A DNA stretch of 64,000 bases, taken from the NCBI GenBank assembly GCA_030762935.1, contig CM060888.1, positions 116,757,468 to 116,821,467 on the forward strand. Reading direction: 5' to 3'. Source of the DNA: Hymenopus coronatus. Lineage: Eukaryota; Arthropoda; Insecta; Mantodea; Hymenopodidae. Positions 34,960-46,434 of the stretch are shown one piece after another. Below the pieces are notes generated by a model, which made no database searches, was not told the origin of the DNA, and saw only the letters and a program-made list of their open reading frames with translations. The position numbers were made by a program, and so were the translations under genes. Every line of letters starts with the position of its first letter. The stretch's first letter is position 1.

Positions 34960-36740
34960 TGAAAGACTGTATTTCAAAAGCAGCATATGAAACAATAGGA
35001 AAAAAAAGGAAGTTAAGAAAACGCAGAGGAATAAGAAACGAACAAATATAAAAAGCAGTAAAGGGAAAGAAAACAGCATACATGAAATTTATATAGAATA
35101 ATACTGAAAAAGATGAGTTTATCTGTAAAGAAAAACGGAACTATGCTAAACTGCTAACAAGGAAACAGCTACGAGAAAAATTTATAAATATATAATGAAG
35201 AACATGATGTTCATGGAACCCAAACATTCGTGACCAGTCAGAAAAGGATGTAGCAAAAATAAATGTACTAAGCAAGGAAATCTGGACACAATATTATCAG
35301 CAATTGTTGAATGGAGAAGAACACGTACAAGAAGATACGCCACCAAGACACAAGGCAGTAGATCCAATCACACTAGATGAATTACAAGTAGGCTTGAAAA
35401 GTATGAAAAATAGGAAAGCTAGTGATCCAGACGGTACAAATATGGAGTGACTCAAATACTCCTGCTTAATGTGTAAACTAAGACTTCTGCATTTATTTAA
35501 TGAACCTTGGAGAATTATAGGGTGCCTGACTCATGCAAAACAGAATAAAAATACTGATATTTAAGAAAGGGCAAAGACAATGAGCCTAATAATTAAAGGG
35601 GCATAAGTATTTTAAACCCAGTTTATAAACTGAGTGCTAAAGTCATACCTTAAAGCTTAAAACCGATAACGGTGGTGAACAATCTGGTTTTGGTCATAAT
35701 ACTTTTAGCAGAAAGATAATTTTAGAAAAATTGCGAGAAGTCAATTTAGAAACCCATAATGCTTTCATTGACTTCAAAAAGGCATTCGATTTTATGAATA
35801 GAGAAAGATTGTGGAGTATAATGGACAAAGGGAGATATCCCTCTCGTATAGTAGAAGTAATTAAACATTTATATAAAAATACAAAAACTATCATAACATG
35901 TCAACATTAGAAGAAATTAAAGGGAATCAAGGGATAAAACAGGGATGCTGTCTCTCTTCCACACTGTTTAATGTATATAATGGTTTGAGAAGATGTAGGT
36001 GAATAATGGAATAAAACTCAATAAAAATAAAAGCTTAAATGTAATTCTCTACGCTGACGATGTAGCCATAGTACAGGACAACTAAGAAAACCTCCAACAT
36101 TCCATGAAAAAATGTACTTATTAGGAAAAGATTACAATCTAAATATATGCACTAAGAAAACCAAAATAATGGCGCATCGAGAAATATATCCGGTAGAAAA
36201 AAAAAATTATTAAAAATAGATTCCTGGAACAACTCTCCAACTTCAGTTATTTGGACTGTGATGTAATAGGTATGATATAGATAGGCTCATATAGATAGGT
36301 ATTTAAAAAACAAGATAAATACGTTTCAGCGCACATGCGGAAACGTAGCAATAGCATTAAATAATAAAACAAGGAAAGAAACGAAATAGAAACTTTACAA
36401 AATTATGGCAGCTCCAGTGGGCATGTTTGCAAGCAAGTCCTGGATATTACAATAAAGAGATAAAAGTAAACTACAGGCAGTAGAAATTAGGTTTTTGAGA
36501 AGAGTTAAAGAGTGCACCAGATAAGATTTAATAAGAAATGGAAAAATTCGAGGGGAAGAATGTAAACAAATTTGAAAAGAACACCTTAATAGAATGAGGA
36601 AAGAAAAAATACCGGCTTTAAGAAGAACATATACTCCTCGTGAAAGCAGAGAGTGGGCGTCCTAGAAGATGAGAGTAAATTGAGAGAATGTTTAGACAGA
36701 ACAGGCAGATATGTCTAACCCCTGAAATGAGGAAGAAGAA
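34960..36740 (+). pseudogene. Decayed LINE reverse transcriptase, nearly whole RT region
   Basis: Conceptual plus-strand translation in shifting frames shows a basic KKTAYMKF-KEKRNYAKLLTRK segment near 35060-35180. It is followed by KNRKASDPDGTNMEWLKY near 35410 (RT fingers), FIDFKKAFDFMNRERLW near 35765 (catalytic Asp motif A), GIKQGCCLSSTLFNVY near 35935 (motif B) and LYADDVAIVQ near 36050 (the YADD catalytic motif C). Next come ALNNKTRKETK near 36360, EIRFLRRVKECTR near 36485 and a GRPRR-like C-terminus near 36655, ending in (GAA)n near 36733. Multiple stops and frameshifts make it non-functional. The upstream endonuclease is not recognisable. It is the same type as the 25-kb fragment. Confidence 0.8.
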
Positions 36741-37137
36741 GAATATTATGTTTATAATTTTTTTCAAATCAGAAAGAAATTGGAAAGAAAATTGATGTCA
36801 AACTGGGTGCTATGTATTTTCCAATGCCCGCAAAACGTGTTGGGTTACAATACAAAGCATATACAATTGCTTTGCTTGACCTACTTTCTTTTTAAAATTT
36901 GTTATTTTTTCTGAAATTGTTTTTATATTTTACCATTTTTGTAAAATGTCTCGTTAACTTAATTTTCTGAGCACGCAACACTGCAGAGTTTGTGAACTAT
37001 TTAATTCATATAAGCAAAGCTCTTAAATGTGCTGAAATTTGACGTCATGAAAGACACGACGCGTCGACTTTTGATATTTAATCCTTGAAATGCTCATTGT
37101 GTCCGTCGATTTCTCGGCATACACGTTTACTCTATAG
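36741..37137. other. No recognisable feature
   Basis: A+T-rich spacer with no gene seen. Confidence 0.4.
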
Positions 37138-37800
37138 TCGTATACCAACCCAACTTATCAGGGGTTAGTTGGGTTCGTACATCCCGGAGGGGTTCCATCC
37201 TGCAGCCACCTCGGAGTTGAGGACAGGATGATATGAGAATACTGTCGACGGGCGACTACGGATTAAGAGCCATCGTGAGGGGTCCTTAGTCCAGGCAATT
37301 CTTCATTTCGACGCGGGAAGCAGCAAGAGCCCACACCTGTCTCTGGCTGAAGACCCTTGGTCCCACAGACGACTCCGACGCTACCCTGCGCAAAGCGCAG
37401 TAACTTACAATCCAGAAGGAGACCGGTTGGAATTAAATCAGATGACATACAGGGACAGGGATCCTTAATTCGGGGGAATTAAGAAATTTTACCAGAATTC
37501 GTCTAGGGATCTGATAAAACCCCCTAAAAACCCATGGGTAAAAATGACTGGGTCAGAAAGATTGTCCACGGGAGTGGAAGCTACAATCTCAGGAATGTCA
37601 ACCTTAGTCCCGGGTTCGGTTGTCGGTTAGACACTGTATCGCAGATCCTGTAGATCTTGAGGCATGTATATGTACACCCTGACCTTCACTTAAAACCACA
37701 CAAGAAACCACAAAGTGTCAAGGCGGGTGAAGCCAGCGGTGAATGCTCATTATCCGACTCGGTCAATCTAATGAGGCGGCAATTCCTTATTCAGATAAGA
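37138..37800. repeat. Unidentified G+C-richer block
   Basis: Base composition changes sharply from the A+T-rich flanks. It contains motifs that look repeat-like (CATCCCGGAGGGGTTCCATCC, GGGACAGGGATCCTTAATTCGG, AGTCCCGGGTTCGGTTG, GCGGTGAATGCTCATTATCC) but no convincing tRNA promoter pair, TIR or long frame. The 61-codon minus frame at 37263-37448 is unconvincing. It could be an old SINE/LINE body or a cellular gene fragment. Confidence 0.35.
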
Positions 37801-38437
37801 ACTGCATTATGAAAATGTGTGGTGCACCATCCAGTTGATGAATCCCTACTTCAGTTAATTGTGGCACAAGGCAAAACTGTAATAACTCCAAAAATGATAT
37901 TCCATTAACAGTTCTCACTATGAAGATAGATATCTACTTGTTTCCGATGGCCGCAAACAGAACCAAAATGGTAGATGGTGCAGAATATTAGATTTTGTTG
38001 AGTTTATCTTACAGAATGCGTTGGCAATACATTTAAATACTTTGTTTTGGAGGTAGACCTAAATGAGCTTTGTATACACGGTGTGTTATATGAATTATTT
38101 TAAAAAATTACGTCCAAGCTGTATTAAGAAAGCTAACGAAGTATTCCCGAGTTTCTATTCTCTTCTTGAATGTATTTGGAGTTGTTAAGGGCGCGCCAGT
38201 TGGTATTGCAGGGTTTCAGGGGCAGATTTTAATCAGGAGTTGTGGCTCTGTACATATGTAAAGTACATTATATATTGTAGAGAGAGTGGAAATCGAAACC
38301 GAAATCTATTTATTATAAAGCCACTACCTTAATCACTCGTACACAATGCACAGCTATGAATATGTAAGCTTCCTTACAAGTGATATTCGTGAATCTGATT
38401 TACGAAGGATTAGTCGTATTATATGAGTACTGTAATG
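37801..38437. other. No recognisable feature
   Basis: No gene recognised. A short segment at 38258-38295 (GTACATATGTAAAGTACATTATATATTGTAGAGAGAG) vaguely recalls the family A hairpin end but is not diagnostic. Confidence 0.35.
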
Positions 38438-39005
38438 TACGGGGGTCTGTCAATAATTAAAGCCTCCTATTTTTTTTCTCCTAAACTAAGTTAAGTTATG
38501 TGAATAATTTAAGTTTTGCATAATTCCGCAACCCTTCTTCCCCACTCCACTACAATAGCAAAGCCATACGCCTACCAGTGGCATCACTGCTTCCTGTTGC
38601 AAAATGACTGATATTGATGTTCGTATTAGACAGTATTCTGCCATTGAATTCATGATTGTGAAAGTTAAACGCCCATTCGCATTCATGAAAGGTTCACAAA
38701 GGTGTATGGCGATGCACCAGTGGATGTCAGCGAGGTTAAAAGATGGGTTCATCATTTTAATGAAGCTGAAAGTCCAACATAATGGCTGATGAACAGCGGA
38801 GCGGTAGACCGGTGACTGCAGTGACTCTATGCAACATTGAGCGAGTGGATGAGATCATTCAAGCTGATAACAACGGATGAATTGTGTTGCATTACGTCTC
38901 TCAGTAAAGTCAGTGTAATGACAATTATTCAAGAACTGGGGTCAAAAGTGTGTTTGCGGTGGTTACCACGAGCAGAATAAGGAGACACGAAAAACAATAG
39001 TCTGC
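38438..39005 (+). pseudogene. Mariner-like transposase relic
   Basis: The 5' side has a mariner-like terminal sequence, GGGGTCTGTCAATAATTAAAG. Downstream the frame-shifted translation gives VYGDAPVDVSEVKRWVHHF (helix-turn-helix region), SGRPVTAVT, NIERVDEIIQADN, and then SQCNDNYSRTG or, one frame over, SVMTIIQELG, followed by VCLRWLPR. This is the N-terminal DNA-binding half of a mariner transposase in the right order. The DD(34)D catalytic half and the 3' TIR are missing. Several stops are present. Confidence 0.8.
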
Positions 39006-39719
39006 CCTTGTTAAATGGTGGATTAAAACTGAGGAAAAGAATGGGGATTAGATTTAAAAGTGACAATTTAATCCTCAATGTTATGGCTTTCGTACTGTGT
39101 ATTCAATGTTTAATTTTCTTTCAAGTCAAAAGAAAAAGAATAGAAGGCATTACTTGTTACCTGACCCTCGTATGATTACATTAAATTACATTACATTTAC
39201 AACTTATTTATAAATAATAATACTCCTCGAAGCATACACTTTACATATGTAGTATATTGGTTAAGTTCATGTAACAATCAAAGCTGAAACCTAGTGCATT
39301 AAGTACATTTACTTCCTAAGCAGGATCCGTGTCAGTAACACTCCAGCGTTTTAAATAAAATAACTGAAACAGAACCAATCATTCCTTAGTAATAAATTCG
39401 TGATGTCATTTAGATTACCTGTTTGAACAGAGTGGAGAGAGGTTCGGGAACGCCGCGAGGAATCTCAAAATACTGGGTTATTACAAAATAATGCATTCGT
39501 TTTCGAACGCTATATTTTTGCGAGCGTACTCGTATACAGTGGTTGATACATTAAGGGAACCATAAACTCGCCAAGTTTGCATTGTGTGTGCCCTCACAAA
39601 ATAGCAACAAAATAACAAATGAGTGACAGGGCGATGCTACAGAAAGTATGGCACGAACCGGACAACCGCTTGGATGAATATCGTGTTACCAGAGAGAGAG
39701 ACACATACAAAATATATTA
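39006..39719. other. No recognisable feature
   Basis: No gene or repeat recognised. Confidence 0.4.
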
Positions 39720-39995
39720 GACTGTCTCTATGGTCGAGTGACCAGCAAGATGACTTTCCGGAGGTTCTGGGTTCGATCCCCGGTTTGGGCAGGGAAGCTT
39801 TCTTTCATTATATTATTTCCTATGCCCCCAAAAAAGTCCGGATGCGTGCATGCGAGGGTAAATGTGCATGTGTTTGAAAATAGAAATTATTTAAAACCTT
39901 ACAATAACAAACTAAAGTGAATCAGTTGTTTCATTGGTTAAAGTACCCAATATGACCGTAAAAAGTAAAGCGGTTTAAGCACAAAAAGAAAGAAG
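39720..39995 (+). repeat. tRNA-derived SINE (family S2), older copy
   Basis: Same order as the 7.9-kb copy: TGGTCGAGTGACC (A box), GGGTTCGATCCCCGG (B box), GGGCAGGGAAGCTTTCTTTC, TATTTCCTATGCCCCC, AATGTGCATGTG and an ATATGACC-like 3' region. The tail is degraded (AAAAAGAAAGAAG). The frames at 39623-39920 overlap this SINE. Confidence 0.75.
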
Positions 39996-41045
39996 AAGAA
40001 CATTGTAGAGTGTTAGGAAAAAACTTTGGTGAGCCTTGTGGTTCATTTGATGTATCAATCGTACTTATTTGTCTAATACTTTGGAAAATATAGACTTTTG
40101 AAAGCCAGTTTCAATCACTTCAAAATGAATGATATAAGAAAAACAGTTGGAAATTTTAAAAATTAATCCTATACAAATTGTTAAACTGTTTTTTATTCAA
40201 TTACTATTAAAAACTGAAAAGCTGAAAAATGAATTGTTAGTAAAAGAAGAATTGTTTAAAAGGAATGAAGGTATGTTTGTTAGTTTCAGTTATTCCGGTT
40301 TCAACAACTCCTGCCCAACCCACAAAGTCACTCTCTGCGGACGTTGTGGCATCTGTGGTGTTCGGATCCTGCGGGTGCTTGCCTCTTGTTGCTGGTTGCT
40401 CGTTCTGGCGGGTTTGTTTGCACGAGTTCTTGGTTCCAGGATTGTGGTGTGCAAAGGCGAGCGTAATGATTAATCCTGTGGTTCTTTCGACCTGTTTTAG
40501 CTCTCAACTATGTTATTGTTTCTGTGTTTCCCATTCGCGAACATGTTAATGTAACAAAACAAAAGTTGACTTCGAAGCATAATGTTTTTGACAAATTACT
40601 TGTTTAGAAAATGTTGATAGGATACGGTTATGTATTCTTCGTCACTCTTATTCTGTATATTCTTTGAGGGCGTAAAATTAACAAAGGTAGGAAAAGGTTG
40701 CTCGTGCCCAGTCTGTTACAGGAAGCGGCACTTTGTTATAGTCGCCGCTGCAGCCACGTTACATGTTCGTAGAGATTTTATGTAATGGTTTAAATATATT
40801 TGAAATAATGTTTACTTAATCCACTTCTTTCACTTCAAGGACAGACTTTAAGATCTGTTCCACTTCAAAGACTCTCTGCCCATCACAATCTCGGTCTCCC
40901 TATTAATATTCTCCTAGTTGGGTGTAAGGAAGTACTTGTATAATTCTTTAGATGCCTTCTTTCATTATATCTGTATCATTGTTGTTTCAAAATTACCTTA
41001 TAGGTTTAGCCATGTGACACGATATTCACTGGATCACTGAATAGC
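39996..41045. other. Unannotated DNA with a less A+T-rich patch
   Basis: At 40290-40480 the sequence becomes richer in C+G and two plus-strand frames overlap (40147-40473, 40265-40549). I recognise no domain, and the Cys-rich run is not a recognisable zinc-finger pattern. No gene call. Confidence 0.35.
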
Positions 41046-41047
41046 TG

Positions 41048-41269
41048 GCCGCGCCGTGGCCGAGTGGTTAGACCACTTACCTCGATCCCAAGCGACCGCA
41101 TGTGAGATTTGTGGTGGACAAAGCGGCGCTGGAGCGATTTTTCTCCGGGTACTCCGGTTTCCCCCGCCATCGCATTCCACCGGTGCTCCATCATCATTCA
41201 TGTATCACCAGTATCACCGCCTGCGGTGCCATAAGTAGTTAAAGCGGGCGTTAAACACTACCAAAAAAA
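41048..41269 (+). repeat. tRNA-derived SINE (family S1)
   Basis: Head GCGCCGTGGCCGAGTGGTTA (A box) and a shortened B-box region CTCGATCCCAAGCGACC, then the standard body (GTGGTGGACAAAGCGGCGC, CTCCGGGTACTCCGG, CCACCGGTGCTCCATC) and AAACACTACC plus A tail. Confidence 0.85.
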
Positions 41270-42518
41270 ACTGAATAACGATATTCACCAAATCAACAAT
41301 TTGAAATGTCAGCTTGCCGAACAGAGAACATTTTAAGCATAAATACGACTAAAAAGCAAATAAACACACACACACACACACGAAGCTTACTCTCGCCGAA
41401 ATCTCTTAATCAGCACGGACTGATGGGTCCGTTCGCCTCATACTCGTTTTTCAAAAACTTTTAGAAGTTATAGTCAACTATAGCTTAACTTAATGTTAGC
41501 TTACCTTAATGTTTTGGCGGGTATAACTAAAAGCTCTTTAAAAATGTACAGATTCTTTCCTTTAGTTCAATTTTATATTTGAATATATATGTATATATAG
41601 ACATATATTGCTGAGTATCTGTTTATATATCCGTGTTTAATAAATATCCTAACACTTTGCTCTAAGGAAAACTAAACTAAAAAAAAATCATATATGTTAA
41701 CGAACTCAAAATATCATATGACGCTATGACGTGATAAAGTCCTCAACATCGACTAATTGCAATGAAATCATACCTCCTTCTAGGTCAGACACGAAAGTAT
41801 TCCAAGTCCTTTGAATATTTTAGCAAATTAGCAAAAACTTCAGGAATGAATTCTCAACAATCAAGCACTTCCGGAATATAATCCAAATATTAATATGACT
41901 CAAAATTAACGTAATTACATCCTGTCCTGGGAAACATTGATAAATCCATTATGTAATTAAAGTAAATGCTTGTATCCAAAAGAATGGACCGTGATTCTTC
42001 AAAACTTACTTTGTTATGATGTATATAGAATCTTTATCTATCTGTATGTTAACTAGTAAAATGCGGGTGTATTTCTTTAAATATATGTAAAATAAAAACG
42101 GCACTGCAGTATTTGTTTAATACGATTTAGAACATCTAGACATAGTCTTCAGTCCGCCTTTATTTCAGTGCAAGTAACGCATGGCTTTATTTCATCACTC
42201 TTATCGTATAAACATAGTCATAAAATAGCGATTAAAATTTGGAATCAACAGTAGTTATTGAAGTTCGCTGAACAATTGGTGGAACTTGAAAGAAATCTAT
42301 TTGAGAACAACATTTCAAATTAGAGTAATAGGAGTTTTCCTTGGTAGACGAGTAGGTAAAAAACCTTTTCTAAACTTCTGCTCGACATTTAATTTATGCA
42401 GAAAATTTTCTAAAGAATTTAAACTTCTGGTCCTTAATTTATTCATTTAAACATTCATTTAAATAATTTCCACTTATTTAAGTAAATCATAGGCATTTAT
42501 AACTAACAGCTGTTTTAT
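41270..42518. other. No recognisable feature
   Basis: Includes a short (CA)n at 41366-41380 and an A/T simple stretch near 41580-41610. No gene seen. Confidence 0.4.
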
Positions 42519-42770
42519 TTATTTTCCTGCTACTTACCTGTGAGGAAGTATAGCATTCTATCCAAACAGTTGTGCCAGATTTCACCAGAAATGTGCATTT
42601 TAAGGTTCCCTAAATGAAAATAGCGCTTATTTAAAAGGTCGGTATATTATACGTTCTGGTGTCTGTGAACAACATAGTTCAAAAGTGAAAAGTCGGTTTT
42701 ATTTCTAAGATAACCATTACACTTTACATGGAAAATAAGATTTTTATTTTGTTTTATATTTTCAGTATTT
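42519..42770 (+). repeat. Family A, diverged forward 5' fragment
   Basis: Retains AGATTTCACCAGAAATGTGCA, AAGGTTCCCTAAAT, AAAAGGTCGGTA, TGTGAACAACATAGTTC and TTTACATGGAAAATAAG in canonical order. The 3' part is lost. Confidence 0.6.
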
Positions 42771-42902
42771 GCTAAACCTAAATGCCAGAGATCCGATTGA
42801 ATTTACATGATAGGATGTAACGTGAAGTTAAGACGTGCTGAAGGTCGAATTAAAATACATTTAAGTTCACATAATGGAATTATTTTTAATTGACATTGCT
42901 GT

Positions 42903-43771
42903 ATTACTTCATGCTATTGTATAACCTATTGGATAGAGAAGCTATTGTACTCCATCAAAATATTTTATACCGAGATTTCATCTGAAATGTTTTGAGGTAA
43001 ACTGAATTAGAAAAAAAAAATAGTAAAAGGTCTGCATGTGTCTATCTGTCCATCTGTCTGTGGGTTTCTGTGGACAACATAACCTAAAAATAAAGGATTG
43101 GTTAAATATCAAACTAAGTGTTTAAGCTCAATGTCTTCCAAAGATACGAAAAACAGATTTTCAAGCGAATCCTCCATCCTAAACTAAGCTTTACATTGAA
43201 CCTTTTGCAAACATTTCGATCTTTTCAAAAATGTCTGATCTTTTCAAAAATGCCCTTCATTAAGTTATTCAATCACAAATAAAATGTAGATATATTTTGA
43301 ATTTTCTGGAAATAGCGTCTGAAGAGCTCTTTATTCTGGTTGAATTTTGCAGAAATGTATTTAACGGTTAGACCTTAAGTGATAGACAAAACTTACTACA
43401 CAAAAAATGTATATCTTGTTAAATGATATCATTTATGTATTTTACGTTTCTCTTTTAGAGTTGATCGTTTTAGAGATATTCATTGTTATTGATTTCAATT
43501 TCAAACTAATTAATTTTTCTCAAACGGAAGCATGCTAAACGAACCTAACCTCAGTTTTCAAATAGCGACTAGCTTTAAAAAGAATTGACTATCGCTTTAG
43601 CTTAACGTAGTCCCTTATTTCTTTATACTTACAACGAAGCAAGTAATACGACGTTTCTTGTTATTTTTTATCTAGACTAGCATGACATAGATAAAAGAAT
43701 AATGTTTGTGAGAAAAATTTGTTTGTAGAGGAGCTAGTGAAAGATATGTGAATGGAACACACCAGATTTTT
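42903..43771 (+). repeat. Family A, forward unit (first of a dimer)
   Basis: Runs from ATTACTTCATGCTATTGTATAACC...GATAGAGAAGC to GGAGCTAGTGAAAGATATGTGAATGGAACACACCAGATTTTT. It is joined without spacer to a second unit that starts at the A-rich/GT tract, so the second unit lacks the first ~140 bp. Confidence 0.82.
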
Positions 43772-44497
43772 AGAACAAGTTCCGTGTGTATTTGCGTGTG
43801 TGTATGTCTGTGTGTGTTTGTGTGTGTGAGTGTGTTGTGAACAACATAACTCAAAAAATAAAAGTTGGTTAAATACCAAGCTTGATTTTCTAAGGATGGA
43901 CATTAAGATTTTCAAGAAAATTCGCCCACCACAAAATACTCTTTAAATGGAAAAAATTGTGAAAATATTGATTTTCTTAAAATATCTAACAATTTTAATT
44001 AATGTACTGTATATTAAAGATATTTCGCTTGACAAGTAAAAAGCGTACTGAATTTTTTGGGAACAGTTCTGAAATCCTATTCATTCCTGGTAACTTTCCA
44101 TAACTGGTTAAGAACAAACACAAAACTGCCCGAAAACTTTAGATATCTTAAAACACACAGTTTACGCTATAAATATTTTTAGTAGTGCTAACTATTTCCG
44201 ATATATCCTTGTTATTGATTTAAACATTTCCAATATTTGGTAGACTTTTCACCAATGGGACGTCGTTATTCACCTTTTTTTGCCTCTGGGTGATGTAAAG
44301 AGTAGGAAATTTCCATTTTAAGGCCATACGACCAACTTTTAGAAGATTTAAATGTGGCTATAGCATAGTGTATTCGTTATTTTTCTTCTACTTACAAAGA
44401 TCTAAGTAATAAAACCATTTTTCCATTTTTAATAATGTTTATCTCGATTACTGAAAAGTTAGAGAAGGTCATCTAAATGGAACACATAAGATATTTT
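43772..44497 (+). repeat. Family A, second unit of dimer, hairpin end missing
   Basis: Begins AGAACAAGTTCCGTGTGTA with a (GT)n-rich tract to 43840, continues through the interior and ends AGAGAAGGTCATCTAAATGGAACACATAAG. The junction with the preceding unit is the same type as at 49677/49678. Confidence 0.8.
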
Positions 44498-44506
44498 ATT
44501 GCTGTA

Positions 44507-46434
44507 TATTTATTTATTTATTTATTTATTTATGCTAAGCATTATACAGGTGAATATGATCGGTGTTCAGCCCTGGCTCTTTACCGGTCATACTCATATT
44601 TTACAATAGTTTATTAATTCTAGTTTATTACACCATTTTGTCTATTTACTGTCCATATCCATTTATTTTTCACTTTGCATAAGAATTGTCCAATCTTCTT
44701 ACTATCTTTTTGAAACATTTCAACTACTACTACATTTCTATCTATTTTAAACCATTTCTTATTAATATACTTTTTTCTCCAAATTTCAGTTCCTTTACAT
44801 TTAAATAAAATGTGTTCTATATCTTCATTTCCGCCACATATAGGACATTGATTTTGTGGAATACCTTTCCTTAGACCTTTTAATCTCCATACTCCTGCTT
44901 TCAGCCATGCAATACCTTCTCGCTCCTCTTTATTTGTCACATCAATGTACTTTTCCCTTCCCCATGAGACTTTCATTGGTATATAGAAAACTAAAGATCT
45001 CTTTTCAGTTATTTCACTAAATATTTTTTGTATTTCTATATCCTCAAATCTTTTCCTTGCCAACTTCCAGAAGTTATTCACATTATTTTCTCTTCTTCTC
45101 CACATTTCCCCTAACCCACTACTTTCCAGGTTATTTCGAAGACAGTCTACCCATCCCTTGTTCTTTAAACTTTTCTCTTGATATACTAAACACTGTTTTA
45201 ACAAATTCCTTTCTTCCAATTTCAATATCCTATGCCAAAATTTCAATGCCCTTTCCATAATCTTTCCCTTACTTGCCACTCTACCCAGCTCTATTTGTGC
45301 TACCTGCCTAACAGTTGCATTTGGTAACCCCAGTATTTCTTTGCAAAATTTCCTATGCACCTCATCTATGCCTTCCCATCCTCCTTCTAATCCCCATACT
45401 TCTATCCCATATAGCATTTTTGCCTCAACCACCATATTGTACACTTTTTCTAACCATCTAATATTTATATTAGGTGCTTTGTATTTGCAACTTCTAATAG
45501 CTGATAAAGCTCCTTTTCCTTTTGCCAATGCAAATTTCTTTTGCTTTTCCCAATTGCCACCACTATCAATTTTAACTCCTAGATAAATACATTCTCTCAC
45601 TACCCTGTACTCCTTTTCATTCTCATTCTTCCATTTTTCATATTTGCTCAATTTTCCCCCTTTTTTGAACACTACAATCTGCGTCTTGTCCTGGTTCACT
45701 TTTAAACTCCACTCTTTACAGTAATTATTTAATGTTTGCAAGGATTGTTTCAAGCCATTCACTGTAATTGCACCTATAACTAGATCATCTGCAAACAGTA
45801 ATCCTGGAATCTGAATATTATTAATTACTGGCATCGAGTTATTATTTCTCCCAATTTCTGTTAATACATCATCTATATATAAATTGAATAGGACTGGACT
45901 TAACTTACATCCCTGTCTAAGGCCTTTCTCTTGTTGGATTTCTCTTGTTACAACCCCTTCCTCCACTCTTATACAAAAAGTATTTTCCTTATATAATGCT
46001 CTAAGGGTGTCCACCATTTGTTTACTCACTCCTTTAGTCAACAACTTATGCCACAGCAATTGAAGCTCTATCCTATCGTATGCTTTCTCTAAATCCACAA
46101 AAGCCATATATAACTTTCCTCTTTTGTCTTTCAAGTATTTATCTACCAGTGTTTTTATAATAAATAAGTTATCAACTGTCCTCCTCCCTTTTCTAAAGCC
46201 CATCTGAAGTTCCGAGAGGATATCATATTCTTCAACCCATGTTTGTATCCTGCTTGCCATAATACCAGTAAAAATTTTTCCTACATTTGATAATAATGCA
46301 ATGCCTCTATAGTTGTTTGGTTTGTCAACACTACCCTTGCCTTTGTATATTGGTGCTGTATATAAGTATTGTTTATTCAATGGAAGAAAACTGCTTCTAT
46401 TCTGTGCGGTCCATTTAGAAAGAAAGCTGCGATA
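44507..46434 (-). mobile_element. 5'-truncated non-LTR retrotransposon (LINE)
   Basis: Comprises the reverse-transcriptase frame, a 3' UTR of about 90 bp and a terminal simple-repeat tail reading (AAAT)n on the element strand (44508-44533). The 5' end is lost in the RT N-terminus; where the recognisable coding sequence begins (around 46370-46434) is uncertain. The tail abuts the end of a family A unit. I could not define a target duplication. Confidence 0.88.
44620..46380 (-). CDS. LINE reverse transcriptase, C-terminal about 586 residues
   Basis: The longest and best-preserved coding sequence here. It would copy LINE RNA into DNA at a nicked chromosomal target. With residue 1 at 46380 there are PNNYRGIALLSNVGKI at 21-36 (fingers), YMAFVDLEKAYDRI at 91-104 (motif A, catalytic Asp), GLRQGCKLSPVLF at 153-165 (motif B), FADD at 196-199 (motif C catalytic pair) and LKVNQDKTQIVVF (thumb). 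Near the end is a C-X2-C-X7-H-X4-C zinc knuckle (Cys512, Cys515, His523, Cys528), as in many R1/Jockey/I-group LINEs. The frame is uninterrupted but has no proper start. It stays open upstream to 46434, and residue 1 is a TTG codon, so it is a 5'-truncated copy lacking the endonuclease and ORF1. The clade is not certain. Confidence 0.93.
   Translation of the reverse strand: MNKQYLYTAPIYKGKGSVDKPNNYRGIALLSNVGKIFTGIMASRIQTWVEEYDILSELQMGFRKGRRTVDNLFIIKTLVDKYLKDKRGKLYMAFVDLEKAYDRIELQLLWHKLLTKGVSKQMVDTLRALYKENTFCIRVEEGVVTREIQQEKGLRQGCKLSPVLFNLYIDDVLTEIGRNNNSMPVINNIQIPGLLFADDLVIGAITVNGLKQSLQTLNNYCKEWSLKVNQDKTQIVVFKKGGKLSKYEKWKNENEKEYRVVRECIYLGVKIDSGGNWEKQKKFALAKGKGALSAIRSCKYKAPNINIRWLEKVYNMVVEAKMLYGIEVWGLEGGWEGIDEVHRKFCKEILGLPNATVRQVAQIELGRVASKGKIMERALKFWHRILKLEERNLLKQCLVYQEKSLKNKGWVDCLRNNLESSGLGEMWRRRENNVNNFWKLARKRFEDIEIQKIFSEITEKRSLVFYIPMKVSWGREKYIDVTNKEEREGIAWLKAGVWRLKGLRKGIPQNQCPICGGNEDIEHILFKCKGTEIWRKKYINKKWFKIDRNVVVVEMFQKDSKKIGQFLCKVKNKWIWTVNRQNGVIN

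Noticed and set aside
38258..38295. Family A hairpin end
   Set aside because: Only a loose resemblance (GTACATATGTA...TTGTAGAGAGAG) with none of the adjacent landmarks.
40147..40549. Two overlapping plus-strand frames of 108 and 94 codons
   Set aside because: No domain in either frame; the Cys residues do not form a known zinc-finger spacing. Both frames are open only because of the local C+G-rich patch.
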